49,974 bases of DNA. It comes from Prochlorococcus sp. AG-676-P15-1 (lineage in GTDB: Bacteria; Cyanobacteriota; Cyanobacteriia; PCC-6307; Cyanobiaceae). The translations under genes and the position numbers were made by a program. Position 1 is the stretch's first letter. Each line of letters opens with the position of its first letter. Below are positions 33,263-43,050 of the stretch, piece by piece. The stretch spans positions 1 to 49,974 of the forward strand of contig QCUF01000005.1 in the NCBI GenBank assembly GCA_003210825.1. The letters run 5' to 3'. The notes beneath the pieces were generated by a model. The model saw only the letters and a list, made by a program, of their open reading frames with translations. It ran no database searches and was not told where the DNA came from.

Positions 33263-34225
33263 ATGAAGATTCTTTTAGTAGGTGCAACAGGAACTCTTGG
33301 AAGGCAGATAGCAAAGCAAGCTATTGAAGAAGGGCATGAAGTTAGATGTTTTGTTAGGAATCCAAGGAAAGCTTCTTTTCTCCAAGAATGGGGTTGTGAA
33401 CTTACAAAAGGAAATTTACTAAACTCTGGAGATATAGATTATGCTCTACAAGACATTGAAGTAGTTATTGATAGCGCAACTGGAAGACCCGAAGATTCCA
33501 AAAGTATATATGAAACTGACTGGGACGGGAAACTTAATCTTTTTAATGCTTGTGAATCGAAAAAAATTAAAAGGATTATTTTTTTCTCAATTCTATCAAC
33601 AGAAAAGTTTAGAAATGTACCCTTAATGGATGTTAAGTATTGCACTGAAAAACTTCTAGAGAAATCTAATTTTGACTATACAATTTTTAAATGCGCTGCT
33701 TTTATGCAAGGCGTCATTAGTCAATTCGCTATACCTGTGTTAGACAGTCAAGCTGTCTGGATGAGTGGCACCCCAACTAAAATCGCATATATGAACACGC
33801 AAGATATGGCTAAAATTGTTGTTTCCTCAATAAATAAGCCAAAATCTTATAAACTTTCACTTCCTTTAGTTGGACCAAGGGCTTGGGATTCTGATGAAGT
33901 AATTTCTTTATGCGAAAAATATAGTAATAAGAAAGCAAAGATTTTTAGAGTTTCGCCTTTTCTAATAAAAGTAACTCAGAACGTGGTTTCATTTTTTCAA
34001 GATGCACTAAATGTTTCTGAGAGATTGGCATTTGCAGAAGTTACTAGTAGTGGAGTCCCCTTAGATGCTGATATGAGTAATACTTATGAAGTGTTAGAAC
34101 TTAAAAAAGAAGATTCTACTTCTCTAGAAAGCTACATTAAAGAATATTATCAGCAGATTTTAAAAAGACTTAAAGAAATGGAAGCTGATCTAAATATTGA
34201 AGAAAAAAAGAGACTTCCTTTCTAA
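33263..34225 (+). CDS. ycf39: Ycf39-like atypical short-chain dehydrogenase (PSII assembly)
   Basis: A 320-aa NmrA-like protein with an N-terminal Rossmann motif 'LLVGATGTLGRQIAKQA' (4-20), 'VRCFVRNPRKASFLQEWGCELTKGNLL' and a 'DVKYCTEKLLEKSNFDYTIFK' helix in place of the classical YxxxK dyad. This is the Ycf39/HCF244 type, which assists D1 synthesis and chlorophyll delivery during photosystem II assembly. No transmembrane segment. Length normal. Confidence 0.9.
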   Translation: MKILLVGATGTLGRQIAKQAIEEGHEVRCFVRNPRKASFLQEWGCELTKGNLLNSGDIDYALQDIEVVIDSATGRPEDSKSIYETDWDGKLNLFNACESKKIKRIIFFSILSTEKFRNVPLMDVKYCTEKLLEKSNFDYTIFKCAAFMQGVISQFAIPVLDSQAVWMSGTPTKIAYMNTQDMAKIVVSSINKPKSYKLSLPLVGPRAWDSDEVISLCEKYSNKKAKIFRVSPFLIKVTQNVVSFFQDALNVSERLAFAEVTSSGVPLDADMSNTYEVLELKKEDSTSLESYIKEYYQQILKRLKEMEADLNIEEKKRLPF

Positions 34226-34277
34226 GGTTGCATTAGATGTATTTTATAGTATATTTGTACTATAAATAACTATTCTG

Positions 34278-34490
34278 ATGTCAATTTCTAAATCTAAAAA
34301 TCTTGAACGTAGGTTAAATAATATCGCTCAAGAGGCAACTAGTGAATTAAACAATGTTTGTGGTTCATCTTTATGGGAGAGTTTAGGATTTGTCTTTTTC
34401 GATCAACTAGAGGATCCTGAAAAAATTGCAAAGGCAAATTTTTATTATGGTCAGTTACAAATAATTAATGAAATCAAATTTTTTGTATAA
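34278..34490 (+). CDS. Small hypothetical protein (70 aa)
   Basis: A 70-aa soluble protein, mostly helical by composition, with a single Cys ('LNNVCGSSLWESLGFVFFD') and tail 'EKIAKANFYYGQLQIINEIKFFV'. Located between ycf39 and infA on the same strand. I do not recognise a family. Confidence 0.6.
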   Translation: MSISKSKNLERRLNNIAQEATSELNNVCGSSLWESLGFVFFDQLEDPEKIAKANFYYGQLQIINEIKFFV

Positions 34491-34594
34491 ATTAAAAATC
34501 TTTGCAATTAACTTATTTCATTTGACGTAATTATGTTGAGGTAAATTTTGTTTATTCTTTTCTGATAATATAAATCTAGAAAATAAATTATTTA

Positions 34595-34861
34595 ATGATC
34601 GAAACATCTGGTGTGATAGAAAAAGAACAAGGAAATGGTTTTTATTTGGTTACTTTAGAGCAACCTGAAGGGCATCAATGTTTATGCAGAGCAGCAGGTA
34701 AGTTAACTAAATTTAGAATTAAATTGTTAGCCGGAGACAAAGTACTGGTGGAAATAAGTCCTTATGATCTAACAAGAGGAAGGATCACCTATCGTGAAAG
34801 AAATGCAGGAGGTGGTGGCCCAAGAACTGGAAATTCTAAAAATAATGTAAGAAGGAAATAA
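34595..34861 (+). CDS. infA: Translation initiation factor IF-1
   Basis: An 88-aa OB-fold (S1-type) protein that binds the ribosomal A site during initiation. 'SGVIEKEQGNGFYLVTLEQPEGHQ' , 'GKLTKFRIKLLAGDKVLVEISPYDLTRGRITYR' are the IF-1 core; the tail is Gly/Asn/Lys rich. A gap of 104 nt upstream contains an AT-rich -10-like element at about 34564-34572. Confidence 0.92.
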   Translation: MIETSGVIEKEQGNGFYLVTLEQPEGHQCLCRAAGKLTKFRIKLLAGDKVLVEISPYDLTRGRITYRERNAGGGGPRTGNSKNNVRRK

Positions 34862-34877
34862 ATAATCAATAATTTGC

Positions 34878-36254
34878 TTATATTATGTTTTGTATCGCTT
34901 CTTTGAATTCACTACGTTGTTTAACACCCTGCCACTGTTTTTTAAGTAATTTGTCTTTAAATAGCTGTATTGTAGGAGTTCCATTAATGCCTGCTTGTTT
35001 AGCGATTTCTTGATCTTTATCTATATCAATTTCTATACCTTGTACAGCTCCATCAAATTCCTTAATCACTCTTTTAAGTTGTGGTTTTAATACATGGCAT
35101 GGTCCACAACTTGGTGAGCTAAAAATAACTAATATTGGTTTATTACTCTCATGATAAAGCTTCCTCAGTGCGTAACTACCTTTTTGCCATTCGGAATTCA
35201 AATCGAAAGTATCTTCATTTGTCTCCTCTTCATTAAAACTTGATGAAGACAATGTTTTCTCTGGTTCGCTTGTTTCTCTAACAATTATTTTTGATAAATT
35301 CTTCTTTGCTAACCATCTCTCAGCAGCTAATGCTGCCATACATCCTGTACCAGCAGCTGTAACCCCTTGTCTCCACTCAGAATCTACAACATCGCCAGCC
35401 GCAAATATACCTTCTATTGAAGTTTCTGGTCTTCCTGAATTACAAGCAATATATCCTTTTTTATCTAATTCAATTTTATTATCTAAAAACTTTGTATTAG
35501 GTGTGTGTCCAATAGCATAAAAAAGCCCTTTAACTTTAATTTCGACGTTACCTTTTTGTGAATTAATAGTTTCAACGTTTTCAAGCCAATCAGTACCATT
35601 AGCTTTCTCTACTTTTGTGTTCCAGTGTATTTCAATCTTTGAATTAGCTTTTACTCTATCAATCATTGCAGCACTAGCTCTCAGTTTTTCGGATCTAACG
35701 AGTAAATGTACCTTGCTACCATATTTTGTGAGATATGCAGCTTCTTCACATGCAGAATCTCCGCCTCCAATAACTGCTAATTCTTCATCTCTAAACTGTG
35801 GCGTAGCTCCATCACAAATTGCGCAAGCACTTATCCCTTTGCTCCAAAATTTATCTTCATTTATAACACCTAACCTATTAGCACTTGCGCCAGTTGCGAT
35901 AATAATTGAATTGGATTTAATGCTTCCTTCTAAGGTTTTTAACTCAAAAGGACTTTTGCTGGTATCAATTGAAATAACATCACTTTCATATAAATTTGTA
36001 CCCCATCTTTCGGCTTGAGCTTTCATTAAATCCATTAATTCAGGACCTAAAACTCCATCAGGAAAACCTGGATAGTTTTCAACGAAAGTAGTTGTCATTA
36101 ATTGGCCCCCTGGAATTCCACCAGAATTAAATCCCGTTACTAAAAGAGGTTGAAGGTTTGCACGGGCTGCATATATAGCAGCTGTATAACCTGCTGGACC
36201 AGAACCTATTATCACTAAATTTTCAACATTGTCTTCTTTTACTTTTGTTTCCAT
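34878..36254 (-). CDS. trxB: NADPH thioredoxin reductase-thioredoxin fusion (NTRC type)
   Basis: A 458-aa fusion. Residues 1-315 are an NADPH thioredoxin reductase: FAD site '[19 protein letters not shown]', redox centre C144-A-I-C147 and '[25 protein letters not shown]'. After a linker rich in Ser/Glu, residues about 360-458 are a thioredoxin domain with C383-G-P-C386 ('[11 protein letters not shown]'). This is the cyanobacterial/plastid NTRC architecture, which reduces 2-Cys peroxiredoxins and regulates chlorophyll and carbon metabolism using NADPH. Confidence 0.94.
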   Translation of the reverse strand: METKVKEDNVENLVIIGSGPAGYTAAIYAARANLQPLLVTGFNSGGIPGGQLMTTTFVENYPGFPDGVLGPELMDLMKAQAERWGTNLYESDVISIDTSKSPFELKTLEGSIKSNSIIIATGASANRLGVINEDKFWSKGISACAICDGATPQFRDEELAVIGGGDSACEEAAYLTKYGSKVHLLVRSEKLRASAAMIDRVKANSKIEIHWNTKVEKANGTDWLENVETINSQKGNVEIKVKGLFYAIGHTPNTKFLDNKIELDKKGYIACNSGRPETSIEGIFAAGDVVDSEWRQGVTAAGTGCMAALAAERWLAKKNLSKIIVRETSEPEKTLSSSSFNEEETNEDTFDLNSEWQKGSYALRKLYHESNKPILVIFSSPSCGPCHVLKPQLKRVIKEFDGAVQGIEIDIDKDQEIAKQAGINGTPTIQLFKDKLLKKQWQGVKQRSEFKEAIQNII

Positions 36255-36310
36255 TTAAATATTTATTTATCTAATACTAATCAATTAGCCCGAATTATGA
36301 AGGTCGGATT

Positions 36311-36547
36311 TCACTCGATTAAGTTCTCATTTATCTTTTGATTTAATAATTTTTTTAATTCATTAGGAAAATTTAATACAGAACTTTTTAGGTTTTCATT
36401 CTCTTCACCAATATGCAATATCCATTCTCTGAACTCCTCTGCAATTGCGTAACTATCCTCGTATTTTTCAAGAGTATCCATTACGGATATTCTGTTAGTT
36501 GCCCAACAGGTTGCTACATCAATTCTTTTTCTTATAAAATTAGACAT
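36311..36547 (-). CDS. Small hypothetical protein (78 aa)
   Basis: A 78-aa helical soluble protein ('RKRIDVATCWATNRISVMDTLEKYEDSYAIAEEFREWILHIGEENENL'). One Cys, acidic middle. It follows NTRC's upstream gap on the same strand and could share its transcript. No family recognised; probably conserved in marine picocyanobacteria. Confidence 0.55.
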   Translation of the reverse strand: MSNFIRKRIDVATCWATNRISVMDTLEKYEDSYAIAEEFREWILHIGEENENLKSSVLNFPNELKKLLNQKINENLIE

Positions 36548-36702
36548 TTCCCGATTTGGAATTGACTATAGATAAGCATATGGTTCGGTTAAATCATTGT
36601 CTAATAAGTTACAACTTTGTACTTTCAAACAATAATTTAATAATTAGTTAATATTTGAGCCTATATTTGCCGTGAATATAAAATAAATATAAAGAATTAG
36701 GT

Positions 36703-37281
36703 CTAAACTGCCTCTGTATGATTCACGAGTAACCTTTCAACTTCATCAAATCCTTCTTTCGCTGAATTTATTGCAAGCTCCTCGCTAACTTTTTCTTCAG
36801 AAACTAATTTTGATGATATTTTTCTTAAAAGAATTTCTTTTTTTTCTCTTAACGAAATAACTATTTCCTCTTCAATAATAGACTTTATAGCTTTAGAAAT
36901 TATTTTTTTATCATTCGCTTCTTCAAACGTACCCTGTACGAGTTCTTGTATGAATAATCTATGCACCTCACTGCTTCTTAGAAAACTTTCAGTAGCATTT
37001 ATGATTCCTTCAACAAGAGCTTCATCAGGTTCAGAGTCATTTTCGGCTAATTTAAATTCCCAATCTAGATGTCTTCTTTGCCATCCTGATGAATGAAGGC
37101 TAGGCATTACTGTTTGAGAATAGGTATCAACTGACATTTCATAAATTCTTTCAGCTAGTTTTTCACACCAGTCTTTACCATGTTTTTCTAAGTTCCTCTG
37201 CATGGTTTGTCTTGGAACAGCATGGCCGCCATGATGACTATGACAAACTCCATCTGGGCATTCGATAGCTTTTATGCTCAT
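36703..37281 (-). CDS. Conserved hypothetical protein with N-terminal His/Cys cluster
   Basis: A 192-aa soluble protein. The N terminus 'ECPDGVCHSHHGGHAVPRQ' (7-25) has two Cys and four His and could bind a metal, followed by 'GKDWCEKLAERIYEMSVDTYSQTVMPSLHSSGWQRRHLDWEFK' and a long helical region. No known family comes to mind. Divergent from the pnt operon across 132 nt. Confidence 0.65.
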   Translation of the reverse strand: MSIKAIECPDGVCHSHHGGHAVPRQTMQRNLEKHGKDWCEKLAERIYEMSVDTYSQTVMPSLHSSGWQRRHLDWEFKLAENDSEPDEALVEGIINATESFLRSSEVHRLFIQELVQGTFEEANDKKIISKAIKSIIEEEIVISLREKKEILLRKISSKLVSEEKVSEELAINSAKEGFDEVERLLVNHTEAV

Positions 37282-37413
37282 TAGATTTTTAATACTTATA
37301 TATTTTTCATAGCCATGATTTAAAGAAAAGAAAATATATTTTTAACAAAACTCAAACTCCAAGACTTTTGACTTTATTCAAATTATCTTTAGTATGTTTA
37401 AAAATACTATAAA

Positions 37414-38544
37414 TTGACAAAAATACTCATTCCTATTGAAACAGCCTCTGGAGAGAGAAGAGTTTCAGCTACTCCCTCAGCTGTAAAAAAATTAAAGAGT
37501 CTTGGATGTGAAGTTTTTGTAGAAAGTTCAGCTGGAGAATTATCAGGATTTAACGACACTTTATACAAAGAATCTGGAGGTGAAATTGTTAGTAAATCTA
37601 ATATAAATATTTGGGAGAATGCGGATGCTGTTTTTTGTGTTCAACCTCCTTCTGAATCTAATTTAAGCAAGTTAAAAAAAGGTGCTATTCTACTAGGCCT
37701 TTTAAATCCATATGCTAATAAAAAACTTCAAAAAACTATAACTAGTAAAAAGATCTCAGCTTTATCAATGGAATTACTTCCAAGGATTAGTAGAGCTCAA
37801 TCATCGGATGTACTTTCTTCTCAAGCCAATATTGCAGGATATAAAGCAATTCTTTTAGCAGCAAGTGAACTTGATAGATATTTTCCGATGCTTATGACTG
37901 CAGCAGGAACTGTACAGCCTGCGAAAGTTGTTGTTCTTGGTGGAGGGGTTGCAGGATTGCAGGCAGTTGCCACTGCAAAAAGACTTGGAGCTATTGTTTT
38001 CGTGTCAGATATTAGGCCAGCTGTAAAAGAGCAAGTTGAATCTCTTGGAGCAAGATTTATAGAACTTCCTGAAATTGACGAAAAACCAGGCGAATCAGGT
38101 GGTTATGCAAAAGCAGTTACGCCTGAATTCCTTTCTAAACAAAAGGCTACCTTAACTAAATATTTATCCGAAGCTGATGTTGCTGTTTGTACTGCACAAG
38201 TCTTAGGTAAAAAAGCTCCTGTTTTAATCGATTCTCATATGATTGAAAAGATGCGACCTGGAGCAGTAGTTATTGATTTGGCCGTATCTCAAGGAGGTAA
38301 TTGCGAAGGAACAAAGTCTAATGAAACTATTATTAGGAATGGCGTAAAGCTAATAGGAGCTGGCGAGTTACCGTCATCTGTTCCTTATGATGCCAGTACA
38401 CTTTATGCTAAGAACCTCACATCTTTGATTACACCTTTCATAAAAGATGGTGTAATTAATCTAGATAAAGAGGATGAATTAATCTCTGGCTGTTTATTAA
38501 GTAATGAAGGAGTTATCCTTCAAAATAAAGTTTTTGAAAATTGA
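37414..38544 (+). CDS. pntAA: NAD(P) transhydrogenase alpha subunit, part 1
   Basis: A 376-aa NAD(H)-binding domain I of the proton-translocating transhydrogenase, which makes NADPH from NADH using the proton gradient. Start is TTG; the mature start 'KILIPIETASGERRVSATPSAVKKL' is conserved. The Rossmann motif 'VVVLGGGVAGLQAVATAKRLGA' (about 171-192) and the loop 'VTPEFLSKQKATLTKYL' are present. In this bacterium the alpha chain is split into two genes, the first of a three-gene operon. Confidence 0.93.
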   Translation: MTKILIPIETASGERRVSATPSAVKKLKSLGCEVFVESSAGELSGFNDTLYKESGGEIVSKSNINIWENADAVFCVQPPSESNLSKLKKGAILLGLLNPYANKKLQKTITSKKISALSMELLPRISRAQSSDVLSSQANIAGYKAILLAASELDRYFPMLMTAAGTVQPAKVVVLGGGVAGLQAVATAKRLGAIVFVSDIRPAVKEQVESLGARFIELPEIDEKPGESGGYAKAVTPEFLSKQKATLTKYLSEADVAVCTAQVLGKKAPVLIDSHMIEKMRPGAVVIDLAVSQGGNCEGTKSNETIIRNGVKLIGAGELPSSVPYDASTLYAKNLTSLITPFIKDGVINLDKEDELISGCLLSNEGVILQNKVFEN

Positions 38545-38559
38545 GGTTTTAATTAAATT

Positions 38560-38856
38560 ATGAATTTTGATAGCTTGCTCTGGGTTTTGTTGCTTGGAAG
38601 TTTATTAGGTCTGGAGTTAATAGGAAAAGTACCTCCAACACTTCATACACCTTTAATGAGTGGGGCAAATGCCATCTCAGGTATAACAATGTTGGCAGCA
38701 TTAACTGCAATTATAAAAGCAGAGCCAAATAGTCCATTATTAATAATCGGATCAATATCTCTTGGATTTGCTCTTTTTAACGTTGTAGGTGGTTTTTTTG
38801 TAACGGACAGAATGCTTGCCATGTTTAGTCGTAAACCTACAAAAAAAAATAAATAA
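38560..38856 (+). CDS. pntAB: NAD(P) transhydrogenase alpha subunit, part 2
   Basis: A 98-aa membrane domain II segment with about three to four helices ('LLWVLLLGSLLGLELIGKVPPTLHTPLMSGANAISGITML'). The 'PTLHTPLMSGANAISG' block is diagnostic. It is 15 nt after part 1 and 13 nt before the beta subunit, consistent with one polycistron. Confidence 0.93.
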   Translation: MNFDSLLWVLLLGSLLGLELIGKVPPTLHTPLMSGANAISGITMLAALTAIIKAEPNSPLLIIGSISLGFALFNVVGGFFVTDRMLAMFSRKPTKKNK

Positions 38857-38869
38857 TTAATTAAATAAA

Positions 38870-40306
38870 ATGAATCTTCCTGATATTATTAAATTCGTTA
38901 TAGATCTTCTAGCAGTTCTTTTATTGGCACTTGGGATAAAAGGGTTATCAAAAGTTAGGTCTGCTAGAGAAGCAAACATATTAGCAGCATTTGCTATGTT
39001 GCTTTCTGTTGTAGGTTTACTCTCCTACTATCTAGGTACTTCTGGAATCCCAGCTCAATCATGGGCATGGATCATTGTTGGATCCTTAGTGGGAAGTTTG
39101 TTAGGGACTTTACTTGCTAAGAAGGTTCCAATGACATCAATGCCAGAGACTGTAGCTTTGTTCAATGGTTTTGGTGGAATGTCTTCTCTATTGGTAGCTA
39201 TTGGGGCATTTTTATTCCCTTTTAATGAAGTAGCGAAAGCAGGATCTTTAGAACCTTTTATTAATGATGCTTCAATTTCAGTTTCAATATTTGTCGGTGC
39301 GATTACTTTTTCAGGTTCAATCGTGGCAATGGCTAAATTACAAGGTTGGCTGTCCACCCCTGGATGGACTCAGGTTAAAGCTAGACATTTTGTAAACATT
39401 GTTTTTGGTGTAACTTCATTGATATCTTTCATATACCTAATAAGCGGTAATGTTAGTTCGATTTGGCTTTTAGTTATAGCCTCTACTCTTTTAGGAATTG
39501 GGGTAACTTTGCCAATTGGTGGTGCAGATATGCCGGTTGTTATATCTCTTTTAAATAGCTATTCAGGTATTGCAGCTGCAGCTGCAGGTTTTGTAGTAGA
39601 CAGTCAGCTTTTAATTGTGGCTGGAGCAATGGTGGGAGCAGCAGGCTTGATATTAACTCAGGTAATGTGCAAAGGAATGAACAGATCTCTGATTTCTGTC
39701 CTTTTTGGAGGCTCTTTATCTGCACAAAATACTACATCTTCTGGATCAGGAGAATATACAAATATAACTTCCTGTAGTGTTGAAGAATGTGCATTAACAT
39801 TAGAGGCAGCAAATAGGGTAATCGTTGTTCCCGGATATGGTCTTGCGGTGGCTCAAGCACAACATACTTTGAGAGAAGTAACAAAAAAACTAGAACAAAA
39901 TGGTATTGAAGTTGTATATGCGATTCATCCTGTAGCAGGCAGAATGCCAGGACATATGAATGTTCTTTTGGCAGAAGCAGATGTTCCTTATGAACAACTC
40001 AAAGAAATGGATGTTGTTAATCCTGAATTCCCAGCAACAGATGTTGTTTTGGTCTTAGGGGCAAATGATGTTGTTAATCCCCAAGCAAAAAATGATAAGA
40101 GTTCTCCTTTATACGGAATGCCTGTTCTTGATGTCCAAGAAGCAAGAACAGTCTTTGTAATAAAAAGAGGTATGAGCGCTGGTTATTCGGGTATAAAAAA
40201 TGATTTGTTTGACTTGCCAAATACCTCTATGGTTTTTGGTGATGCCAAGAAAGTTTTAAGTGAGTTAATTGGAGAATTAAAGGATCTAGGAGTTGGCGAT
40301 AAATAG
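38870..40306 (+). CDS. pntB: NAD(P) transhydrogenase beta subunit
   Basis: A 478-aa beta subunit: membrane helices in residues 1-260, then the NADP(H)-binding domain III from about 300 ('VIVVPGYGLAVAQAQHTLREV' and 'VYAIHPVAGRMPGHMNVLLAEADVPYEQL', 'LVLGANDVVNPQAKND'). Normal length. Its last 14 bases overlap the start of the following hydrolase gene. Confidence 0.95.
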   Translation: MNLPDIIKFVIDLLAVLLLALGIKGLSKVRSAREANILAAFAMLLSVVGLLSYYLGTSGIPAQSWAWIIVGSLVGSLLGTLLAKKVPMTSMPETVALFNGFGGMSSLLVAIGAFLFPFNEVAKAGSLEPFINDASISVSIFVGAITFSGSIVAMAKLQGWLSTPGWTQVKARHFVNIVFGVTSLISFIYLISGNVSSIWLLVIASTLLGIGVTLPIGGADMPVVISLLNSYSGIAAAAAGFVVDSQLLIVAGAMVGAAGLILTQVMCKGMNRSLISVLFGGSLSAQNTTSSGSGEYTNITSCSVEECALTLEAANRVIVVPGYGLAVAQAQHTLREVTKKLEQNGIEVVYAIHPVAGRMPGHMNVLLAEADVPYEQLKEMDVVNPEFPATDVVLVLGANDVVNPQAKNDKSSPLYGMPVLDVQEARTVFVIKRGMSAGYSGIKNDLFDLPNTSMVFGDAKKVLSELIGELKDLGVGDK

Positions 40307-41384
40307 TAATCTCTCATTTAAGTTCTCAGATTATGTAAACAAAAGACCTTTTAGTCAGGCTTTCCCTTGGATTGGAGGGGACCTTCAAACTTTAAGAGAT
40401 ACATTTATTTTTGATCTTTTCCAAGCTAAAACAAATAAAAAAATACTTTTACCAATAAATAATATTCTCTCAGAAAAATTTGAGGGTGATTATCTCTTAG
40501 GGTTCTTAGAGTTGCCAGAAAACTTAGATTGTTTAAAAGGAATTGTTCTTATTACTCATGGATTAGGAGGATCTACTAGACGTTTTGGTTTAAAACGAAT
40601 TGCTAGAAAGTTAGTTAATAATGGATTTGGAGTTCTTAAATTAAATCTTAGAGGGGCTGGTTCAGCTAGATATTTGGCGAAAGGGAATTATTCCGCAAGA
40701 TGTTCGAATGATATTATTTTGGGTCTTAAAAATTTTAGACAACTTATTAATTCTGAATTTAAAGATTCTTTAAAAAGTAAAGAAGATTTACCTATATTTG
40801 GAGTTGGATTATCTTTAGGAGGAACTATTCTTCTTAATGCCTGCTTAGACTACAGCTCAAGAAATAGAAGAAAATTATTAGATGGATTGGCTTGTGTTAG
40901 TAGCCCTTTAGATTTATTATCTTGCAGCAATTGTATAGAAAGACCTCGAAATTTTTTATATCAAAAATGGTTAATGCAACGTTTGAAAAGGCAATTATGG
41001 GATGGATGTAAAAACGAAGGGATTTTATTTCCTAAAAGTAGCTTGAGTAAAAAAATTAAAGGTTTAAAAACGATAGGAGAATTTGATGCAAATTTCACTG
41101 CACCTAGTTGGGGATTCAAATCTTTAGAGGATTATTATTATGAATCTTCACCTATATTTAGGATTCACAATTTAATTAAGAATCTTCCCCCTACTCTTTT
41201 AATCCACGCTAAGGATGATCCTTGGGTTCCATATCAATCTACTTTAAATTTGAAAAATTCATTGAATGAATCATTTGATAAACTAACTATTCTAATAACT
41301 AATAAAGGGGGTCATAATGGTTTTCATTCAAATAATGGTTGCTGGTCTGATGAAGCAGTTAAGAATTGGCTTTTAAGTCTTTAA
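40293..41384 (+). CDS. YheT-like alpha/beta hydrolase
   Basis: A 363-aa alpha/beta hydrolase of the YheT/EMB8 group. 'VLITHGLGGSTRRFG' (85-99) forms the oxyanion hole, the nucleophile is Ser174 in 'FGVGLSLGGTILLNA', the acid lies in 'IHAKDDPWVPY' and the His in 'NKGGHNGFH'. Start is a TTG inside the pntB end, preceded by an AGGAG-like stretch; a later start would cut the N-terminal motif 'FPWIGGDLQTL'. Members hydrolyse lipid or ester substrates, not known here. Confidence 0.87.
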   Translation: MAINSNLSFKFSDYVNKRPFSQAFPWIGGDLQTLRDTFIFDLFQAKTNKKILLPINNILSEKFEGDYLLGFLELPENLDCLKGIVLITHGLGGSTRRFGLKRIARKLVNNGFGVLKLNLRGAGSARYLAKGNYSARCSNDIILGLKNFRQLINSEFKDSLKSKEDLPIFGVGLSLGGTILLNACLDYSSRNRRKLLDGLACVSSPLDLLSCSNCIERPRNFLYQKWLMQRLKRQLWDGCKNEGILFPKSSLSKKIKGLKTIGEFDANFTAPSWGFKSLEDYYYESSPIFRIHNLIKNLPPTLLIHAKDDPWVPYQSTLNLKNSLNESFDKLTILITNKGGHNGFHSNNGCWSDEAVKNWLLSL

Positions 41385-41403
41385 ATAATATATATTTTTA
41401 AAA

Positions 41404-41733
41404 TCATTTTTCAAAAGGAGTTTTTTTGAAAATCCACTTTTCGATTGGGTAACCATTAATAATATGAGAGGTGAAAATTTCTGATACTTTTTCTGGAGAA
41501 ACTTTTTCATACCAAATACCATCAGGCCAAATAAGAAGAATTGGTCCGTTTTTACATATTCTTAAACAATCAACTTTAGATCTCAATATTTGAATATTTT
41601 TTGAAGAAGGATCCTTCTCATAATTTTTCAAGGTCTTTTTAAGACATTCCCAAGTCTTATTGCCTTCATCTCCTTTAAAACATTTTTGTTTTGTAGGAGT
41701 TGCACAAAGTAATAAGTGCTTGTGAACGTTCAC
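41404..41733 (-). CDS. Thioredoxin-like [2Fe-2S] ferredoxin
   Basis: I place the start at GTG 41733, 5 nt after the dxr stop, giving 109 aa; the longer frame would run 64 nt into dxr. The pattern 'LLLCATPTKQKC' , 'WECLKKTL', 'KVDCLRICKNGPILLIWPDGIWY' is the cyanobacterial thioredoxin-fold ferredoxin family, with C-x(n)-C ... C-x3-C ligands. It directly follows dxr, which could hint at electron supply to the later iron-sulphur steps of the same isoprenoid pathway; that is speculation. Confidence 0.75.
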   Translation of the reverse strand: MNVHKHLLLCATPTKQKCFKGDEGNKTWECLKKTLKNYEKDPSSKNIQILRSKVDCLRICKNGPILLIWPDGIWYEKVSPEKVSEIFTSHIINGYPIEKWIFKKTPFEK

Positions 41734-41738
41734 TTTTT

Positions 41739-42968
41739 TTAAACTACGTTGATATATTTTTTCCCTTTTTTTATCTCTTCTTGAACAAAAATTCTGGCCC
41801 AATTATCAACTTCTAGAATATCTTCTAATGTTGGACTTAAGTTGAGTTTACTCAAATGTGATTCACAAGTTTTATTTATAAAGATAGGAATTTCTTGAAA
41901 AGAAATTTTTTCTTTTAGAAATTGATCTACCGCCATTTCATTTGCAGCATTTAGTACTGCAGGCATTGTTCCTGAACATTTTCCTGCTGAATATGCAAGT
42001 CCCATACATGGATATTTTACTTGGTCCGGTTTTTTAAATGTAAGTTGACCAATCTCCGTTAAATTAAATCTTTTCCAATTAGTTTTGAATCTTTCTGGCC
42101 AACTCATTGCATATAAAATTGGGAGCTTCATATCAGGCCATCCTAATTGAGCTAAGACAGAAGAATCTTCCATCTCAATCATTGAATGAATAATACTTTG
42201 AGGATGAATTACAATTTCAATATTTTCGTAGGACGTCCCAAATAGATAATGTGCTTCAATAACCTCTAATCCTTTGTTCATAAGAGTGGCAGAATCTACA
42301 GTTATTTTTCTCCCCATACTCCAATTTGGATGGGAAGTCGCATCTTCTACTGTGACATTTTTTAAATCCTCTACTGCCCAATCTCTAAAAGCACCTCCTG
42401 AGGCAGTTAAATGGATAGCTTTTAAACCATTTGGGATTTGACCTGTTGAAAAATCGGCATTTTCATAATTAGGTAATCCTTGTAGGCATTGAAAGATAGC
42501 TGAATGCTCAGAGTCTGCAGGTAAAAGTCTACTTTTGTTTTCCTTTAAAGCAGGAATTACAATCGACCCCGCAGCAATTAATGTTTCTTTATTTGCAAGA
42601 GCAATATTTTTACCAGCCTTAATTGCTGACATCGTCGGAATAAGTCCAGCACATCCTACTATCCCAGTAATTACAGTATCGGCAGAATCCCATGCTGCCA
42701 CTGAATTAATTGCCTCTCGACCACCTAAAACTATTGGAGGATTACTTATGCCTAAATTGTTAATATTATTTTTTAAATCTTTTAAAAGATTTTCATCCTC
42801 AATAGCAATAACTTCTGGTTTATGTTGACTAACTTGTTCCGTTAATAAGTCTATATTTCTCCCTGCTGAAAGAGCTACTACTTTGAATTTATCAGGAAGT
42901 TCACTAACTATTTCGAGAGTTTGAGTTCCAATTGAACCTGTTGAACCCAGCACAGTGATGTATTTCAA
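41739..42968 (-). CDS. dxr: 1-deoxy-D-xylulose 5-phosphate reductoisomerase
   Basis: A 409-aa MEP-pathway enzyme making 2-C-methyl-D-erythritol 4-phosphate for isoprenoids, carotenoids and the phytyl chain. The NADPH motif '[16 protein letters not shown]' (5-20), '[15 protein letters not shown]', metal/substrate residues in '[14 protein letters not shown]' and '[11 protein letters not shown]', and '[13 protein letters not shown]' are complete. Length is normal. Confidence 0.96.
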   Translation of the reverse strand: MKYITVLGSTGSIGTQTLEIVSELPDKFKVVALSAGRNIDLLTEQVSQHKPEVIAIEDENLLKDLKNNINNLGISNPPIVLGGREAINSVAAWDSADTVITGIVGCAGLIPTMSAIKAGKNIALANKETLIAAGSIVIPALKENKSRLLPADSEHSAIFQCLQGLPNYENADFSTGQIPNGLKAIHLTASGGAFRDWAVEDLKNVTVEDATSHPNWSMGRKITVDSATLMNKGLEVIEAHYLFGTSYENIEIVIHPQSIIHSMIEMEDSSVLAQLGWPDMKLPILYAMSWPERFKTNWKRFNLTEIGQLTFKKPDQVKYPCMGLAYSAGKCSGTMPAVLNAANEMAVDQFLKEKISFQEIPIFINKTCESHLSKLNLSPTLEDILEVDNWARIFVQEEIKKGKKYINVV

Positions 42969-43050
42969 TTTTCTCTAATATTTATAATATTTTCCCACTT
43001 AAAGGTGAATTTAAAAAATAAAAGATTTAAATTGGGTTTTTTCTTAAAAT

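Noticed and set aside
41734-41802. Upstream extension of the thioredoxin-like ferredoxin
   Set aside because: It overlaps the dxr coding sequence by 64 nt and adds only a basic, unconserved-looking segment.
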